From JAWSVE01 sp050789445 (lineage in GTDB: Bacteria; Pseudomonadota; Gammaproteobacteria; Pseudomonadales; Cellvibrionaceae): DNA of 64,000 nucleotides. Under the pieces are notes generated by a model. It worked only from the letters and a program-made list of their open reading frames with translations, ran no database searches and was not told where the DNA came from. This document shows, piece by piece, positions 35,186-43,435 of the stretch (position 1 is the first letter of the stretch; each line of letters opens with the position of its first letter). A program made the position numbers and the translations under genes. The stretch lies in contig JAILXR010000001.1 in assembly GCA_050789445.1 (NCBI GenBank), forward strand, positions 2,728,001-2,792,000. Reading direction: 5' to 3'.

Positions 35186-35971
35186 GTGGGCGGAAAAGTA
35201 AAAAACAAAATTGATTATATTAGCTTACTATTATTTGCAGTTACGTTAGCAGCTCCTGCTATGTATTTAATGGGGTTGAGTTATAACCACGGAACTCTAC
35301 AGGGATGGGGGATAGAAGCTTCACATTTTCCGATAAGCATACAAGAAGCTTATGTTTCAGCATATTATGCAACCACTCATTTTTTATCTGATGTAGTAGA
35401 TATTCTATTAGAATTTATTAAAACTGTCTTTGGGGAAAAAGGCATATTCCTTTCAATAGCAGCAATAGTTGGCGCATCAACTTTCTTTTTTCTTATTATA
35501 AAAACAATAAAAAACCGGGAAACAATTGCTAGAAAAAAAATGTTTATTTTTTTAGCTAAAAAGATTTCATATTTTCATCCTGATAATAATGATTTTTCAA
35601 AATCATTAAGCTTTGCAGGATTGATTTCATATTTTATCTTTATAGCAATTTATATGTTTTTTTTATTTTTTTTATTCTGGTGTTTGTTTTATGTGCCATT
35701 TTATTTAAAGGGATTAAATGTTGCGACTGAAGAGATAGAAAAACTAAATGAGCATGGTTGCAATTTTGATAAGAAAACTAAGTGGGAAAAATGTGTAATC
35801 TTAAATGATTCTCAAGGAAATATTATAATCGATGGATTCTTAATCGTTAGGAATGAAAAAGAACTAGCAATTTATAAAGATAATATGACAACAATACTAA
35901 AATTCCCAGAACAATATTCATTTATAAAAAAGCGTGTTATTGCTAATACCAATAAAAATGATCTAGAGTAA
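35186..35971 (+). CDS. Membrane protein of unknown function
   Basis: A 261-residue protein starting with GTG after TAGGGA. Hydrophobic segments lie near 11-31, 88-107 and 140-170, the last long enough for one or two helices. A soluble C-terminal part of about 85 residues has GCNFDKKTKWEKCVIL and IIIDGFLIVRNEKELAIY. I do not recognise a family. It is strikingly more AT-rich than uvrD and the TRAP gene on either side, so it may be a recent insertion. It lies between them with gaps of only 21 and 10 bp. Confidence 0.65.
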   Translation: MGGKVKNKIDYISLLLFAVTLAAPAMYLMGLSYNHGTLQGWGIEASHFPISIQEAYVSAYYATTHFLSDVVDILLEFIKTVFGEKGIFLSIAAIVGASTFFFLIIKTIKNRETIARKKMFIFLAKKISYFHPDNNDFSKSLSFAGLISYFIFIAIYMFFLFFLFWCLFYVPFYLKGLNVATEEIEKLNEHGCNFDKKTKWEKCVILNDSQGNIIIDGFLIVRNEKELAIYKDNMTTILKFPEQYSFIKKRVIANTNKNDLE

Positions 35972-35981
35972 TAGAAGACCA

Positions 35982-37163
35982 ATGAACAATGAGCCTATAA
36001 TTACACATTCACCGAAATTGATTGCAGCAGTATTTATACTGCTGGCACTGCTCGTGTTAGTGTTTGGTTTGTTTGTTGTTGAGCGCTCAAAAAACTTTGA
36101 TGAAAAAAATCGACAAAACAACGTTGCTAATCAATCATCAGACAATAAAAACGATTCAGATTTTGGTGCACAACAACAATACGAGTGGACCATGGTCACT
36201 TCGTGGCCAAAAAACTTACCGGGTTTAGGTTCTGCAGCTGCAAACGTTGCACGCTTTATTACAGAAGCCTCTGGTGGACGCATAAAAGTAAAAGTCTATG
36301 GTGCCGATGAAATAGTGCCTGCACTGGGCGTATTCGATGCCGTGTCATCTGGCAGCGTACAAATGGGCCATACCAGCGCCTATTATTGGAAAGGTAAAAT
36401 CCCTGCCGCACAGTTTTTCACATCAGTACCGTTTGGTTTAAACGCACAAGAAATGAATGGCTGGCTTTTTTACGGTGGCGGTTTAGAACTATGGCGAGAT
36501 ATTTATGCGCCCTACAACCTAGTACCATTTGCAGGTGGTAACACCGGCGTACAAATGGCCGGTTGGTTTAACAAAGAAATAAATTCAGTTGAGGATTTAA
36601 AGGGATTAAAAATGCGAATCCCCGGCATGGGTGGTGAAGTATTTAATCGCGCTGGTGGAACCGCTGTCACTATCGCTGGGGGTGAACTCTACACCGCCAT
36701 GCAAACCGGAACCATCGACGCAACAGAATGGGTCGGCCCCTACAACGATGTCGCATTCGGTTTACATCAAGTCGCAAAATATTATTACTATCCCGGTTGG
36801 CACGAACCCGGCCCAACGCTGGAATTAATTGTAAATAAAGAAGCTTACGACGCATTACCAAATGATTTGCAACACATCATCGAACTCGCCACGCGTTCAG
36901 TAAACCAAGACATGCTTGATGAATACACAACAAGAAACAACAACGCGCTACAACAAATAAAAAACGATAAAAATATCGAAATCAGAAAACTCCCCGACGA
37001 CGTGTTAGAAAAACTAGAACAAGTCGCCAACGAAATCTATGAAGAAAATGCCACAACAGATCCCCTCTTCAAAAAAGTCTACACCGCCTATCGTGCTTAC
37101 CAAAAACAAGTGAATGAATATCACGAGATTTCAGAACAGGCTTATTATGAGCTGCGGAAGTAG
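35982..37163 (+). CDS. TRAP transporter solute-binding protein, DctP/TakP type
   Basis: Periplasmic substrate-capture subunit of a TRAP uptake system. The 393-residue protein has an N-terminal hydrophobic anchor or signal (about 12-30), a polar linker, then the binding fold: TMVTSWPKNLPGLGSAA, GHTSAYYWKGK, LKGLKMRIPGMGGEVF, the conserved Arg of the binding site, and TIDATEWVGPYNDVAFGLH. Those strings resemble the 2-oxoacid (TakP-like) branch. The matching permease genes are not adjacent but lie at 46298-48270 on the other strand; pairing with them is inferred. Confidence 0.9.
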   Translation: MNNEPIITHSPKLIAAVFILLALLVLVFGLFVVERSKNFDEKNRQNNVANQSSDNKNDSDFGAQQQYEWTMVTSWPKNLPGLGSAAANVARFITEASGGRIKVKVYGADEIVPALGVFDAVSSGSVQMGHTSAYYWKGKIPAAQFFTSVPFGLNAQEMNGWLFYGGGLELWRDIYAPYNLVPFAGGNTGVQMAGWFNKEINSVEDLKGLKMRIPGMGGEVFNRAGGTAVTIAGGELYTAMQTGTIDATEWVGPYNDVAFGLHQVAKYYYYPGWHEPGPTLELIVNKEAYDALPNDLQHIIELATRSVNQDMLDEYTTRNNNALQQIKNDKNIEIRKLPDDVLEKLEQVANEIYEENATTDPLFKKVYTAYRAYQKQVNEYHEISEQAYYELRK

Positions 37164-37207
37164 CGATAACGAAATAAGCCAAAAAATTATATAAATTAGG
37201 AGAGCTT

Positions 37208-37882
37208 ATGAGCTTTAAAGAACTTTTCGACAAAGGGCAAGAAAAGTTTTTTGATAACCAATGGAGTGAGGCCGTTTCATTATACAATGATGCATTAAAA
37301 GAAAGGCCAAATGATAGCGATACTCTTATGAATTTAGGGTCAGCCTATTTCATGTTAAAGGAATATGAAAAATGTATAGCTGTTTATGAAGAATATGAAA
37401 TTACTGCAGGTGAAAACGAAGATATATTATTTACAAAAGGGATGGCCCATTACTATTTCAAGCAACTTGAAGACTCGATAAATGCATTTAATCGAGTTAT
37501 GGCGGTAAATCCACTTAATAATAAAGCAATGTTTCAAATTGGTATGAGCCATCTAGAAATGAAAGATTATGAAAAAGCGTGCGACTGTTTTCGAGCTTCA
37601 ATGCATATTAATTTTATGAATTCAGGAGTGAGCAATGAGTATGACCGAAGAACCGATGTTCTCTGTTTGTATAATCTAATAAAAGCTGCCACAAAACTAG
37701 AAAATTGGGGCGAGGTCCAACATAAAGTAGAATTGGCTTGCGATGATTTTGAAGAGCCTGAGTTGGTTCTTGAAGTAATAAAAAATATTAATAATCAGGA
37801 GCAACAAAAGAAATTATTAGAAATTTTAGTCAAACAAGAGCCTAACTATGATGAAGCAAATGCTCTTTTAAAAAGTTTTTAA
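37208..37882 (+). CDS. TPR-repeat protein
   Basis: A 224-residue soluble protein with four or so tetratricopeptide repeats over residues 5-135 (WSEAVSLYNDALKERPND, LMNLGSAYFMLKEYEKCI, SINAFNRVMAVNPLNNKA, GMSHLEMKDYEKACDCF) and a less regular helical C-terminus. No enzyme domain or signal peptide. TAGGAGAGCTT before the ATG is a strong ribosome site. It is followed by a decayed toxin-like ORF, so a chaperone or adaptor role is imaginable, but nothing proves it. Confidence 0.8.
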   Translation: MSFKELFDKGQEKFFDNQWSEAVSLYNDALKERPNDSDTLMNLGSAYFMLKEYEKCIAVYEEYEITAGENEDILFTKGMAHYYFKQLEDSINAFNRVMAVNPLNNKAMFQIGMSHLEMKDYEKACDCFRASMHINFMNSGVSNEYDRRTDVLCLYNLIKAATKLENWGEVQHKVELACDDFEEPELVLEVIKNINNQEQQKKLLEILVKQEPNYDEANALLKSF

Positions 37883-37974
37883 TATATAAATTTTAAAGTG
37901 TTAGCAAAATAAAATCAAAGGGCCTGTGTTGCTGATTTAAAAAATAAATATTAAATACAAAAAAGGATAGAAAA

Positions 37975-38375
37975 ATGACAAAGGAAAAAATTTTATTGGC
38001 TATGTACCTCTAGATCTATACAGGCTGGATCGTAAAGATGATTCGACTATGTCTAGAATAAGGGAACGAGATATAAAAATAAGTCAGTTTTGGCGCACGC
38101 CCGGCTTTCCAGATTCGAATGTAGAAACTGGACGAAACAATAGACACATTGGATTAAGGTGGCAAAGAGGGCGTTATTTCTTTATTTGATGATATAAGTT
38201 CAGCGCCAATTTCAGGTAAGTATTGGTGGGCGATAAAAAAGATTCAATCATTCCTTCAGTAATTGCTATATAGGGAATGGAATTTAAAGACGAAAATAAG
38301 TTAAATAATTCTAGAGCAAATCATTATACAGTTTATCCTCTTCACGATATGCCAATGGATACATTAAAACCCTAA
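37975..38375 (+). pseudogene. Decayed Tse2-like toxin gene
   Basis: Read through three frames, the DNA gives a protein-like string: MTKE, then FIGYVPLDLYRLDRKDD (frame starting 37983), then GVISLFDD...GKYWWAIKK (frame at 38170), then RANHYTVYPLHDMPM (frame at 38250, past an in-frame TAG at 38271). Frames break in an A-run near 37985, near 38175 and near 38255. The DLYR start, G-x-S-x-F, YWW-I and HYT-x-x-P-x-x-x-M order recalls the Tse2 ADP-ribosyltransferase-like toxin family. An AAAAGGA site precedes the ATG. Family assignment is from memory of motif order and is moderate. Confidence 0.5.
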
Positions 38376-38695
38376 AAATGGGAAGGTGTAAGCAGGAAAT
38401 CTTTAACTTATCCCGCAGAAACTCTCATCTGTTTTATTGAGAGTTAATGGATGGAATGGCATTGAGGTTAGGGTTTGTGTATTAATCGTTGCATAACCAG
38501 TGTTTTGACAAGATAAATGCTCATAAAGCGAAAACACATACTAAATGCTGTTGTCAGAGCTGCAGGAGTAGGACAAACTACGTGTCATTTCGCGCTGACC
38601 AAAGAAAGTGATCATTTACAGTTTCAAAAACTTAGCCCGTAATGGTGATAGCGAGTTAAGTTAATTAGAATTCACCACATAAAGTAGAAAACATT
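38376..38695. other. Region between the toxin remnant and the cold-shock gene
   Basis: About 320 bp with no intact ORF. It contains an 8-bp hairpin (38420-38427 with 38438-38445, AACTCTCA and TGAGAGTT) just after the toxin remnant. The rest probably includes the long 5' leader usual for cold-shock genes. No promoter assigned. Confidence 0.45.
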
Positions 38696-38902
38696 ATGAG
38701 TAAAGGTACAGTTAAGTGGTTTAACGCAGACAAAGGCTTTGGCTTCATCACTCCAGAAGACGGAAGTAAAGATTTGTTTGTTCATCATTCAGAAATTCAA
38801 GCTGGTGGTGGATATGCGACTTTAAATGACGGCCAAGAGGTTGAGTTTGAAGTTGGTCAAGGGCAAAAAGGTCCATGTGCTAACAAAGTTACCCCTCTGT
38901 AA
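38696..38902 (+). CDS. Cold-shock protein, CspA family
   Basis: A 68-residue single cold-shock domain that binds single-stranded RNA and DNA and melts RNA structure. Both RNA-binding motifs are intact: KGFGFIT (RNP1) and LFVHHSEI (RNP2, in DLFVHHSEIQ). The start MSKGTVKWFN and the VEFEVGQGQKGPCANKV end are standard. Which Csp it corresponds to (A, C, D or E) cannot be decided. It is flanked by a decayed gene and an attC-like hairpin, an unusual setting for a csp. Confidence 0.97.
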   Translation: MSKGTVKWFNADKGFGFITPEDGSKDLFVHHSEIQAGGGYATLNDGQEVEFEVGQGQKGPCANKVTPL

Positions 38903-38910
38903 GCAGAATT

Positions 38911-39010
38911 AAATAACAAAGTGCTTAGCTGATATTTTGTCCGTGGTTACTTTTGTACTTAATAGTATAAGAGTTTCTGCACCAAAGCTCAGTTGAGCAT
39001 GGCGTTATAT
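38911..39010 (+). other. Integron attC-like site after the cold-shock gene
   Basis: The ends of this 100-bp element mirror each other in blocks: AAATAAC-aaag-TGCT-tag-CTGA (38911-38932) and TCAG-ttg-AGCA-tggc-GTTATAT (38989-39010). Lower-case parts are unpaired, as in the R/L boxes, unpaired central spacer and internal bulge of attC sites; the remainder would be the variable terminal loop. The length is within the attC range, and GCGTTAT resembles the cassette ends of Vibrio-type arrays. The last box does not fully fit GTTRRRY, only one copy is seen, and no integrase is in the window. Confidence 0.35.
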
Positions 39011-39354
39011 TTTAAAAACTAATAATGATTAGAAGTAAAATCAAAAGCCTATGGCAATTGATCCCCAACAACAGTAAATAATCCCGTTTTATCAATTACA
39101 GCGCTTATAAAAATAATAATTGTAATATAAACGTCATGTATCAAAACTCCTCTTTCAAAATTCATGATATTAGTAAAGCGAACGTCCGCTCTTGTTTTTA
39201 CGTAGCGCGTATAAAGCTAGAAGTTTTTTCGGAATTGCTAAGCAAGATTAATATTAGCTTATGTAAATAAATTAAAATTATTTTTAATCAAGGTCGTAAG
39301 AATGATGCTGTTTAAAGAGCATTTTTAGAAGATAAAAATATTGGAGGAGAACAA
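39011..39354. other. Non-coding stretch before the 39355 gene
   Basis: About 340 bp, AT-rich, with no coding-quality ORF. It must include the promoter for the following co-directional genes; TTGGAGGAG lies just before the ATG at 39355 as a strong ribosome site. Nothing else recognised. Confidence 0.45.
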
Positions 39355-39771
39355 ATGAACATTATTGATACTAACAATAAGCTCACTAGTATTGCCATGT
39401 TGGTAGTAGGAATTGGTTTTGCTGTTGTATATCCAGTCAATATGTTGGTGCTAGAAAAGCAAGGTTGGATTTGGAATTATCCTGAGCGGCACATGGCCTT
39501 TGAACATATGCTGGTAGCAATATACGTCACCCTAGGATGTTTTTTTATTCTAGGTGCTCGACGACCACAAGAGTATGTTCCCCTTCTTAATTTCACAATT
39601 GTAATGAGCTTAGCTCATGGATCAGTTATGTGGTACGACGCATTACACTTGAGTGGCATGAAAGAGCATCTTGGTATTGGTGGAGACGTTATCGGTACTT
39701 TTTTCCCTGTTGTGCTGTTGTTGTTTCATCCAAATAGAAAACAGTGGAAATTTTATCCGTTTAAGTATTAA
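39355..39771 (+). CDS. Four-helix membrane protein, DUF6632-like
   Basis: A 138-residue integral membrane protein with about four hydrophobic segments (near 13-33, 50-68, 76-96, 108-123). The strings MLVAIYVTLGCFFILGARRP and FTIVMSLAHGSVMWYDALH fit the DUF6632 pattern as I remember it. No function known. Excellent ribosome site (GGAGGAG). It is followed 49 bp later by another small membrane protein in the same direction. Confidence 0.6.
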   Translation: MNIIDTNNKLTSIAMLVVGIGFAVVYPVNMLVLEKQGWIWNYPERHMAFEHMLVAIYVTLGCFFILGARRPQEYVPLLNFTIVMSLAHGSVMWYDALHLSGMKEHLGIGGDVIGTFFPVVLLLFHPNRKQWKFYPFKY

Positions 39772-39820
39772 AAATTTAAGAAGCAGTGACTAATTATTAA
39801 TATAAAAAAATGGAGTTGGT

Positions 39821-40258
39821 ATGACAGTAATACTATTCATTCATTTGATGGCTATAGGAATTTGGGCTGGTTGTCTTGCAATAGAAACAGTCTGCGAATT
39901 AGATCAAGAAAATGTGCACTTCAAAGATAGTTACATAGCGGCACTCCATTGGAAGATTGATAAATTTGTTGAAATCCCGGCATTATTAATTACGCTAGTA
40001 ACGGGGTCAATCATGCTAGCAAATGCACCTAGTAACCCAATACTCATGATTAAAATTATTGCTGGTTTATTAGCTGTTTTCTTCAACGCTATAGCAGTCT
40101 TCTTAATATATAAACGTTATCACTGTTACTTGCAGAACGATGAAGTGGGCTATAAAAAATATGAAATGTGGCATCATCGATTTGGTTTGGGTTGCATCGT
40201 TTCTGTAATAACTGCAATCGTGGCGGGAGGATATTACATAACTGGTTTTGCGAGTTAG
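39821..40258 (+). CDS. Four-helix membrane protein, unknown (CopD/HemJ-like layout)
   Basis: A 145-residue membrane protein with helices near 1-20, 46-66, 72-95 and 120-140, and conserved-looking His residues at the first helix (FIHLMAIGIWAG) and in EMWHHRFGLG. The layout recalls CopD or HemJ-type heme or metal membrane proteins, but I cannot assign it to either. It shares orientation with its neighbours, and a weak GGAG precedes the ATG. Confidence 0.55.
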   Translation: MTVILFIHLMAIGIWAGCLAIETVCELDQENVHFKDSYIAALHWKIDKFVEIPALLITLVTGSIMLANAPSNPILMIKIIAGLLAVFFNAIAVFLIYKRYHCYLQNDEVGYKKYEMWHHRFGLGCIVSVITAIVAGGYYITGFAS

Positions 40259-40282
40259 CCTTCGACAATAATATCATTGATT

Positions 40283-40900
40283 ATGAGCGCGAAAGAAAAA
40301 ATAAAATACTATACCGAAACTCTAAGCCGTGAGATTAGACCTGATTTAATTTATGCCGTTGGTTTAATAAATAACAAAAAAACAGCGATCGATTGTGGAT
40401 GTGGTGCAGGTGCAGATATAGAGTATTTAAGAAAAAATGAATTTACGGTTTTTGCATTCGATATAGAAAGCGAAGCGATAAAGATTTGCTCGGATCGATT
40501 CAAGGATGATGACCAAGTCGTTTTGTCGCAAGATAGTTTCCTTTCTTATGAGTATCCCGACTCTTCATTAGTGGTCGCAGATGCGAGTTTGTTTTTTTGC
40601 CCAGAAAAAGATTTTAAGTCAGCGTGGGAAAAAATATACAACTCGCTAAAAGAGGGTGGGATATTTTGTGGTTCATTTTTAGGGCCCAATGACACCATGG
40701 CGAGTACAGATTACGATCGAGAAGCGTACTGGCCAGACGTGTTAGTCTTTCAAGAAAGTGAACTTAGATTGATATTTGAGAAATTTGAAATCCTAAAGCT
40801 AACTGAACACAACATATCAGGTCATGCATCGGATGGACAGCCTCATCAATGGCATATCTTCTCGGTGGTGGCAAAAAAAATTCAAAAATACAGAATATAA
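40283..40900 (+). CDS. Class I SAM-dependent methyltransferase
   Basis: A 205-residue cytoplasmic methyltransferase. Motif I is AIDCGCGAGADIEYL and the acidic residue after strand 2 is VFAFDIESEAIKIC. Strand 4 reads SLVVADASLFFCP, and SLKEGGIFCGSFLGP is the post-strand-5 loop. I use the ATG at 40283 (MSAKEKIKYY) rather than the TTG two codons earlier. TehB-like proteins have similar length, but the substrate is not determined. Confidence 0.85.
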   Translation: MSAKEKIKYYTETLSREIRPDLIYAVGLINNKKTAIDCGCGAGADIEYLRKNEFTVFAFDIESEAIKICSDRFKDDDQVVLSQDSFLSYEYPDSSLVVADASLFFCPEKDFKSAWEKIYNSLKEGGIFCGSFLGPNDTMASTDYDREAYWPDVLVFQESELRLIFEKFEILKLTEHNISGHASDGQPHQWHIFSVVAKKIQKYRI

Positions 40901-40973
40901 AAACATAATCATGGTGGGCTTTTTCTCGCGCTAAATGAGAAATTAGGAAGCAATCTACCTAAAGGAGAAAACG

Positions 40974-42020
40974 GTGTTTAATTTAAACTATATCAAAGCA
41001 GAACCTACGACATTTTTAATTCAATACAAACGCGGGAAACTTAAACGCAAAGGCCCTGGATTATCTTTTTGGTATTTTGCACCGACTACGTCTTTAGTGG
41101 CGATCCCGCTTGGTAGTGCTGATTTACCTTTTATATTTAAAGAGACGACAAAAGACTTCCAAGAAATAACCATTCAAGGTCAGATTGTTTATCGTGTGAC
41201 TGAGCCTGAAAAATTAGCGGGAATGATGAATTTCACGTTGCAAAAAAATGGCGTCGGATATACGACAAATGATATGGAAAAGTTAAAAAACCGTATTGTT
41301 AATTTAGCGCAAGTAAAAATGCGAGTTGCCATTGAGAATTTAGAATTACGAGAGGCGTTGGTTGCTTCTCCTTTATTAGTGAATTCAGTACAAAAGGAAT
41401 TGTCTCTATCAGAAGCATTACAAGCATTGGGTATTGAGGTAATGGATTTTTCAATATTAGCCATTAAGCCTGTACCAGAAACTTCTCGGGCACTGGAAGC
41501 ATCTGTGCGAGAGCAGTTATTAGAAGAAGCGGATCAAGCCATTTATCGACGTCGTAATGCGTCAATTGATCAAGAACGATCCGTTAAAGAAAACGAACTA
41601 AAAACAGAAATGGCCATTGAACAAAAACAGCAACAAATTCGCGAAGAAAAATTGAAAGCAGAAAGCATTTTACAAGAACAACGCAGGCAAATGCGGCAAG
41701 ATGAATTAACAGGCGATATTCAACAGGAAGATCAGCGAAAACAACTTGTCGATCTTGCTGTAGAAAATGAACGAAAACAAGCAGATGCCAACGCTTATGA
41801 AGTTGGCGCTAATATGCAGGCACTGTCAAAAGTAGATGCCAAAGTATTAGAAGCGTTAACGTTAGGAAGATTAGAACCACAACAGCTATTAGCATTAGCC
41901 TTTAAAGAATTAGCCGGAAGTGCAGAACGAATTGGCGAGCTAAATATCTCTCCTGATTTGTTTGAATCTTTAATCGGAAAAAATGCCGCTAAAAATACGC
42001 GTTCGTCTCGGAAAGATTGA
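40974..42020 (+). CDS. SPFH/Band 7 domain protein
   Basis: A 348-residue protein with an N-terminal SPFH (stomatin/prohibitin/flotillin) domain (about 1-190; KGPGLSFWYFAPTTSLVAIPLG, QEITIQGQIVYRV) and a long Glu/Gln/Arg coiled coil (about 190-290). No N-terminal membrane helix is seen, unlike classical stomatins, so it may be cytoplasmic or peripheral. It starts with GTG after AAAGGAG, a strong site. Its last four bases overlap the next gene (ATGA), indicating translational coupling with the NAD-kinase-like protein. Confidence 0.88.
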   Translation: MFNLNYIKAEPTTFLIQYKRGKLKRKGPGLSFWYFAPTTSLVAIPLGSADLPFIFKETTKDFQEITIQGQIVYRVTEPEKLAGMMNFTLQKNGVGYTTNDMEKLKNRIVNLAQVKMRVAIENLELREALVASPLLVNSVQKELSLSEALQALGIEVMDFSILAIKPVPETSRALEASVREQLLEEADQAIYRRRNASIDQERSVKENELKTEMAIEQKQQQIREEKLKAESILQEQRRQMRQDELTGDIQQEDQRKQLVDLAVENERKQADANAYEVGANMQALSKVDAKVLEALTLGRLEPQQLLALAFKELAGSAERIGELNISPDLFESLIGKNAAKNTRSSRKD

Positions 42021-42955
42021 TGACAAGCCAGAAAGATAATAGTGTAAAGACCACAAAAGTCGTACTCATCACTCGACGCACGAGGATGGAAGAGTTAATC
42101 GCGCAATACAATACAGAAGCGCAGGCAGAATTTGTCGTTAATAGTCGTGGCGATGACTTTGCAGAATATCGCCTTGAACATGTTCACTACTATGAATCTA
42201 TAAATGCCGTAAAAGAGAGCCTGCAAAGATTGGCTCGTGTGCAAGAAGTAGAGCGCGGGTTTTTACCCAACTTTATGTTTGGTCCACAAGATATTGTTGT
42301 GGTTGTTGGCCAAGACGGTTTAGTGGCTAACACATTAAAATATTTAAGCGGACAACCCGTCATTGCTATTAACCCAGAACCTACACGTTACGATGGCATT
42401 CTGTTACCGTTTCAAGTAAAAGATACGACCCAAATTCTTAACGACGTTATCAAAAAAGCATTTAATCGCCAACATATCACTATGGCAAAGGCGACATTAA
42501 ATGATGGCCAAGAATTATTAGCCGTTAATGATTTTTTTATCGGCCCACGTTTTCAAACCTCAGCGCGATATGAATTAAATGTTGGTGGTCGTAGCGAAGT
42601 ACAATCATCGAGCGGTATTATTATTTCTACAGGTTTGGGTAGCACCGGCTGGATGAAAAGTATTATTGCAGGTGCTAGAGGCGTAGTTGGTTCAAAAGAT
42701 ATAAACGCTTTTTCAATGGCATGGGATGACGATTTTTTGCAATACGCTGTTCGCGAACCTTTCCCAAGTCAGACCACTGGAGTGGAATTAGTCTTTGGTA
42801 AAATTGATCAAGAGAATCCAATGAGTATCGCATCAAGAATGCCAAATAATGGCGTAATTTTTAGTGATGGCATGGTAGAAGATGTCGTGGAGTTTATTAG
42901 CGGAACGGTTGTAAGTTTAACAACAGCAAAAGACGTTGGAATTTTGGTTGTTTAA
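42017..42955 (+). CDS. NAD-kinase-fold protein, divergent
   Basis: A 312-residue protein. The centre and C-terminal half fit the NAD kinase/diacylglycerol kinase fold: VVVVGQDGLVANTLKYL (98-102 GQDGL in place of the canonical GGDGT), PVIAINPEPTRYDGILLPF, and SSGIIISTGLGSTGW (204-212). Loss of the second Gly and the Thr of GGDGT raises doubt about NAD kinase activity. The first about 90 residues are not typical. It is translationally coupled to the SPFH gene, so the two probably act together. A true NAD kinase (nadK) is expected elsewhere in the genome. Confidence 0.75.
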   Translation: MMTSQKDNSVKTTKVVLITRRTRMEELIAQYNTEAQAEFVVNSRGDDFAEYRLEHVHYYESINAVKESLQRLARVQEVERGFLPNFMFGPQDIVVVVGQDGLVANTLKYLSGQPVIAINPEPTRYDGILLPFQVKDTTQILNDVIKKAFNRQHITMAKATLNDGQELLAVNDFFIGPRFQTSARYELNVGGRSEVQSSSGIIISTGLGSTGWMKSIIAGARGVVGSKDINAFSMAWDDDFLQYAVREPFPSQTTGVELVFGKIDQENPMSIASRMPNNGVIFSDGMVEDVVEFISGTVVSLTTAKDVGILVV

Positions 42956-42980
42956 AAATAATTATAAAAAGGTAATAGTT

Positions 42981-43364
42981 ATGTTGCAAAAAATATTAAT
43001 TCATGGCGGCCGTAGTTTATTAGCTCTGTATTTTCTATTACCAGGGATACTTAAATTTGTTGCGTGGGATATGCATGTCGCGCTGATGAATAAGCATGGA
43101 ATGATGTTTATTCCTATTTTGTTAGCAGCCGCTGGGTGTGTGCAGATAATTGCCAGTATTAGTCTGCTCATCAATCGTTACGTTGCTTGGAGTGCATTAA
43201 CGTTGGCTGCACTCACACTAGTAATCAATTATAACCTTCACGACTTTTGGAATTTCAGTGGTATCGAAGCAGGACACGAACAGCAAAACTTTGTTAAAAA
43301 TTTAGGAATATTTGCAGGTCTCTTGTTACTTGCAGGGATGACACTTCGAACAGAAGAAAAATAA
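42981..43364 (+). CDS. DoxX-like membrane protein
   Basis: A 127-residue membrane protein with four helices (near 12-28, 45-63, 68-86, 105-122). The strings GRSLLALYFLLPGILKF and MMFIPILLAAAGCVQIIASISLLI fit the DoxX/DoxD family. The start is taken at 42981, preceded by AAAAGGTAATAGTT, not at the earlier in-frame codon inside the previous gene. Function is generic (redox or membrane associated). It follows the NAD-kinase-like gene by 25 bp and is probably in its operon. Confidence 0.75.
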   Translation: MLQKILIHGGRSLLALYFLLPGILKFVAWDMHVALMNKHGMMFIPILLAAAGCVQIIASISLLINRYVAWSALTLAALTLVINYNLHDFWNFSGIEAGHEQQNFVKNLGIFAGLLLLAGMTLRTEEK

Positions 43365-43435
43365 AAAAGCGAACAACATCACCTAAGGCATGTGATGACA
43401 AAACTAGCGCTTATTATTGTTTCGATAATTCAGAA

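Noticed and set aside
38640..38680. Second attC-like end (GCGAGTTAAGTT) before the cold-shock gene
   Set aside because: GTTAAGT fits the R-box consensus, but I could find no matching mirrored partner upstream.
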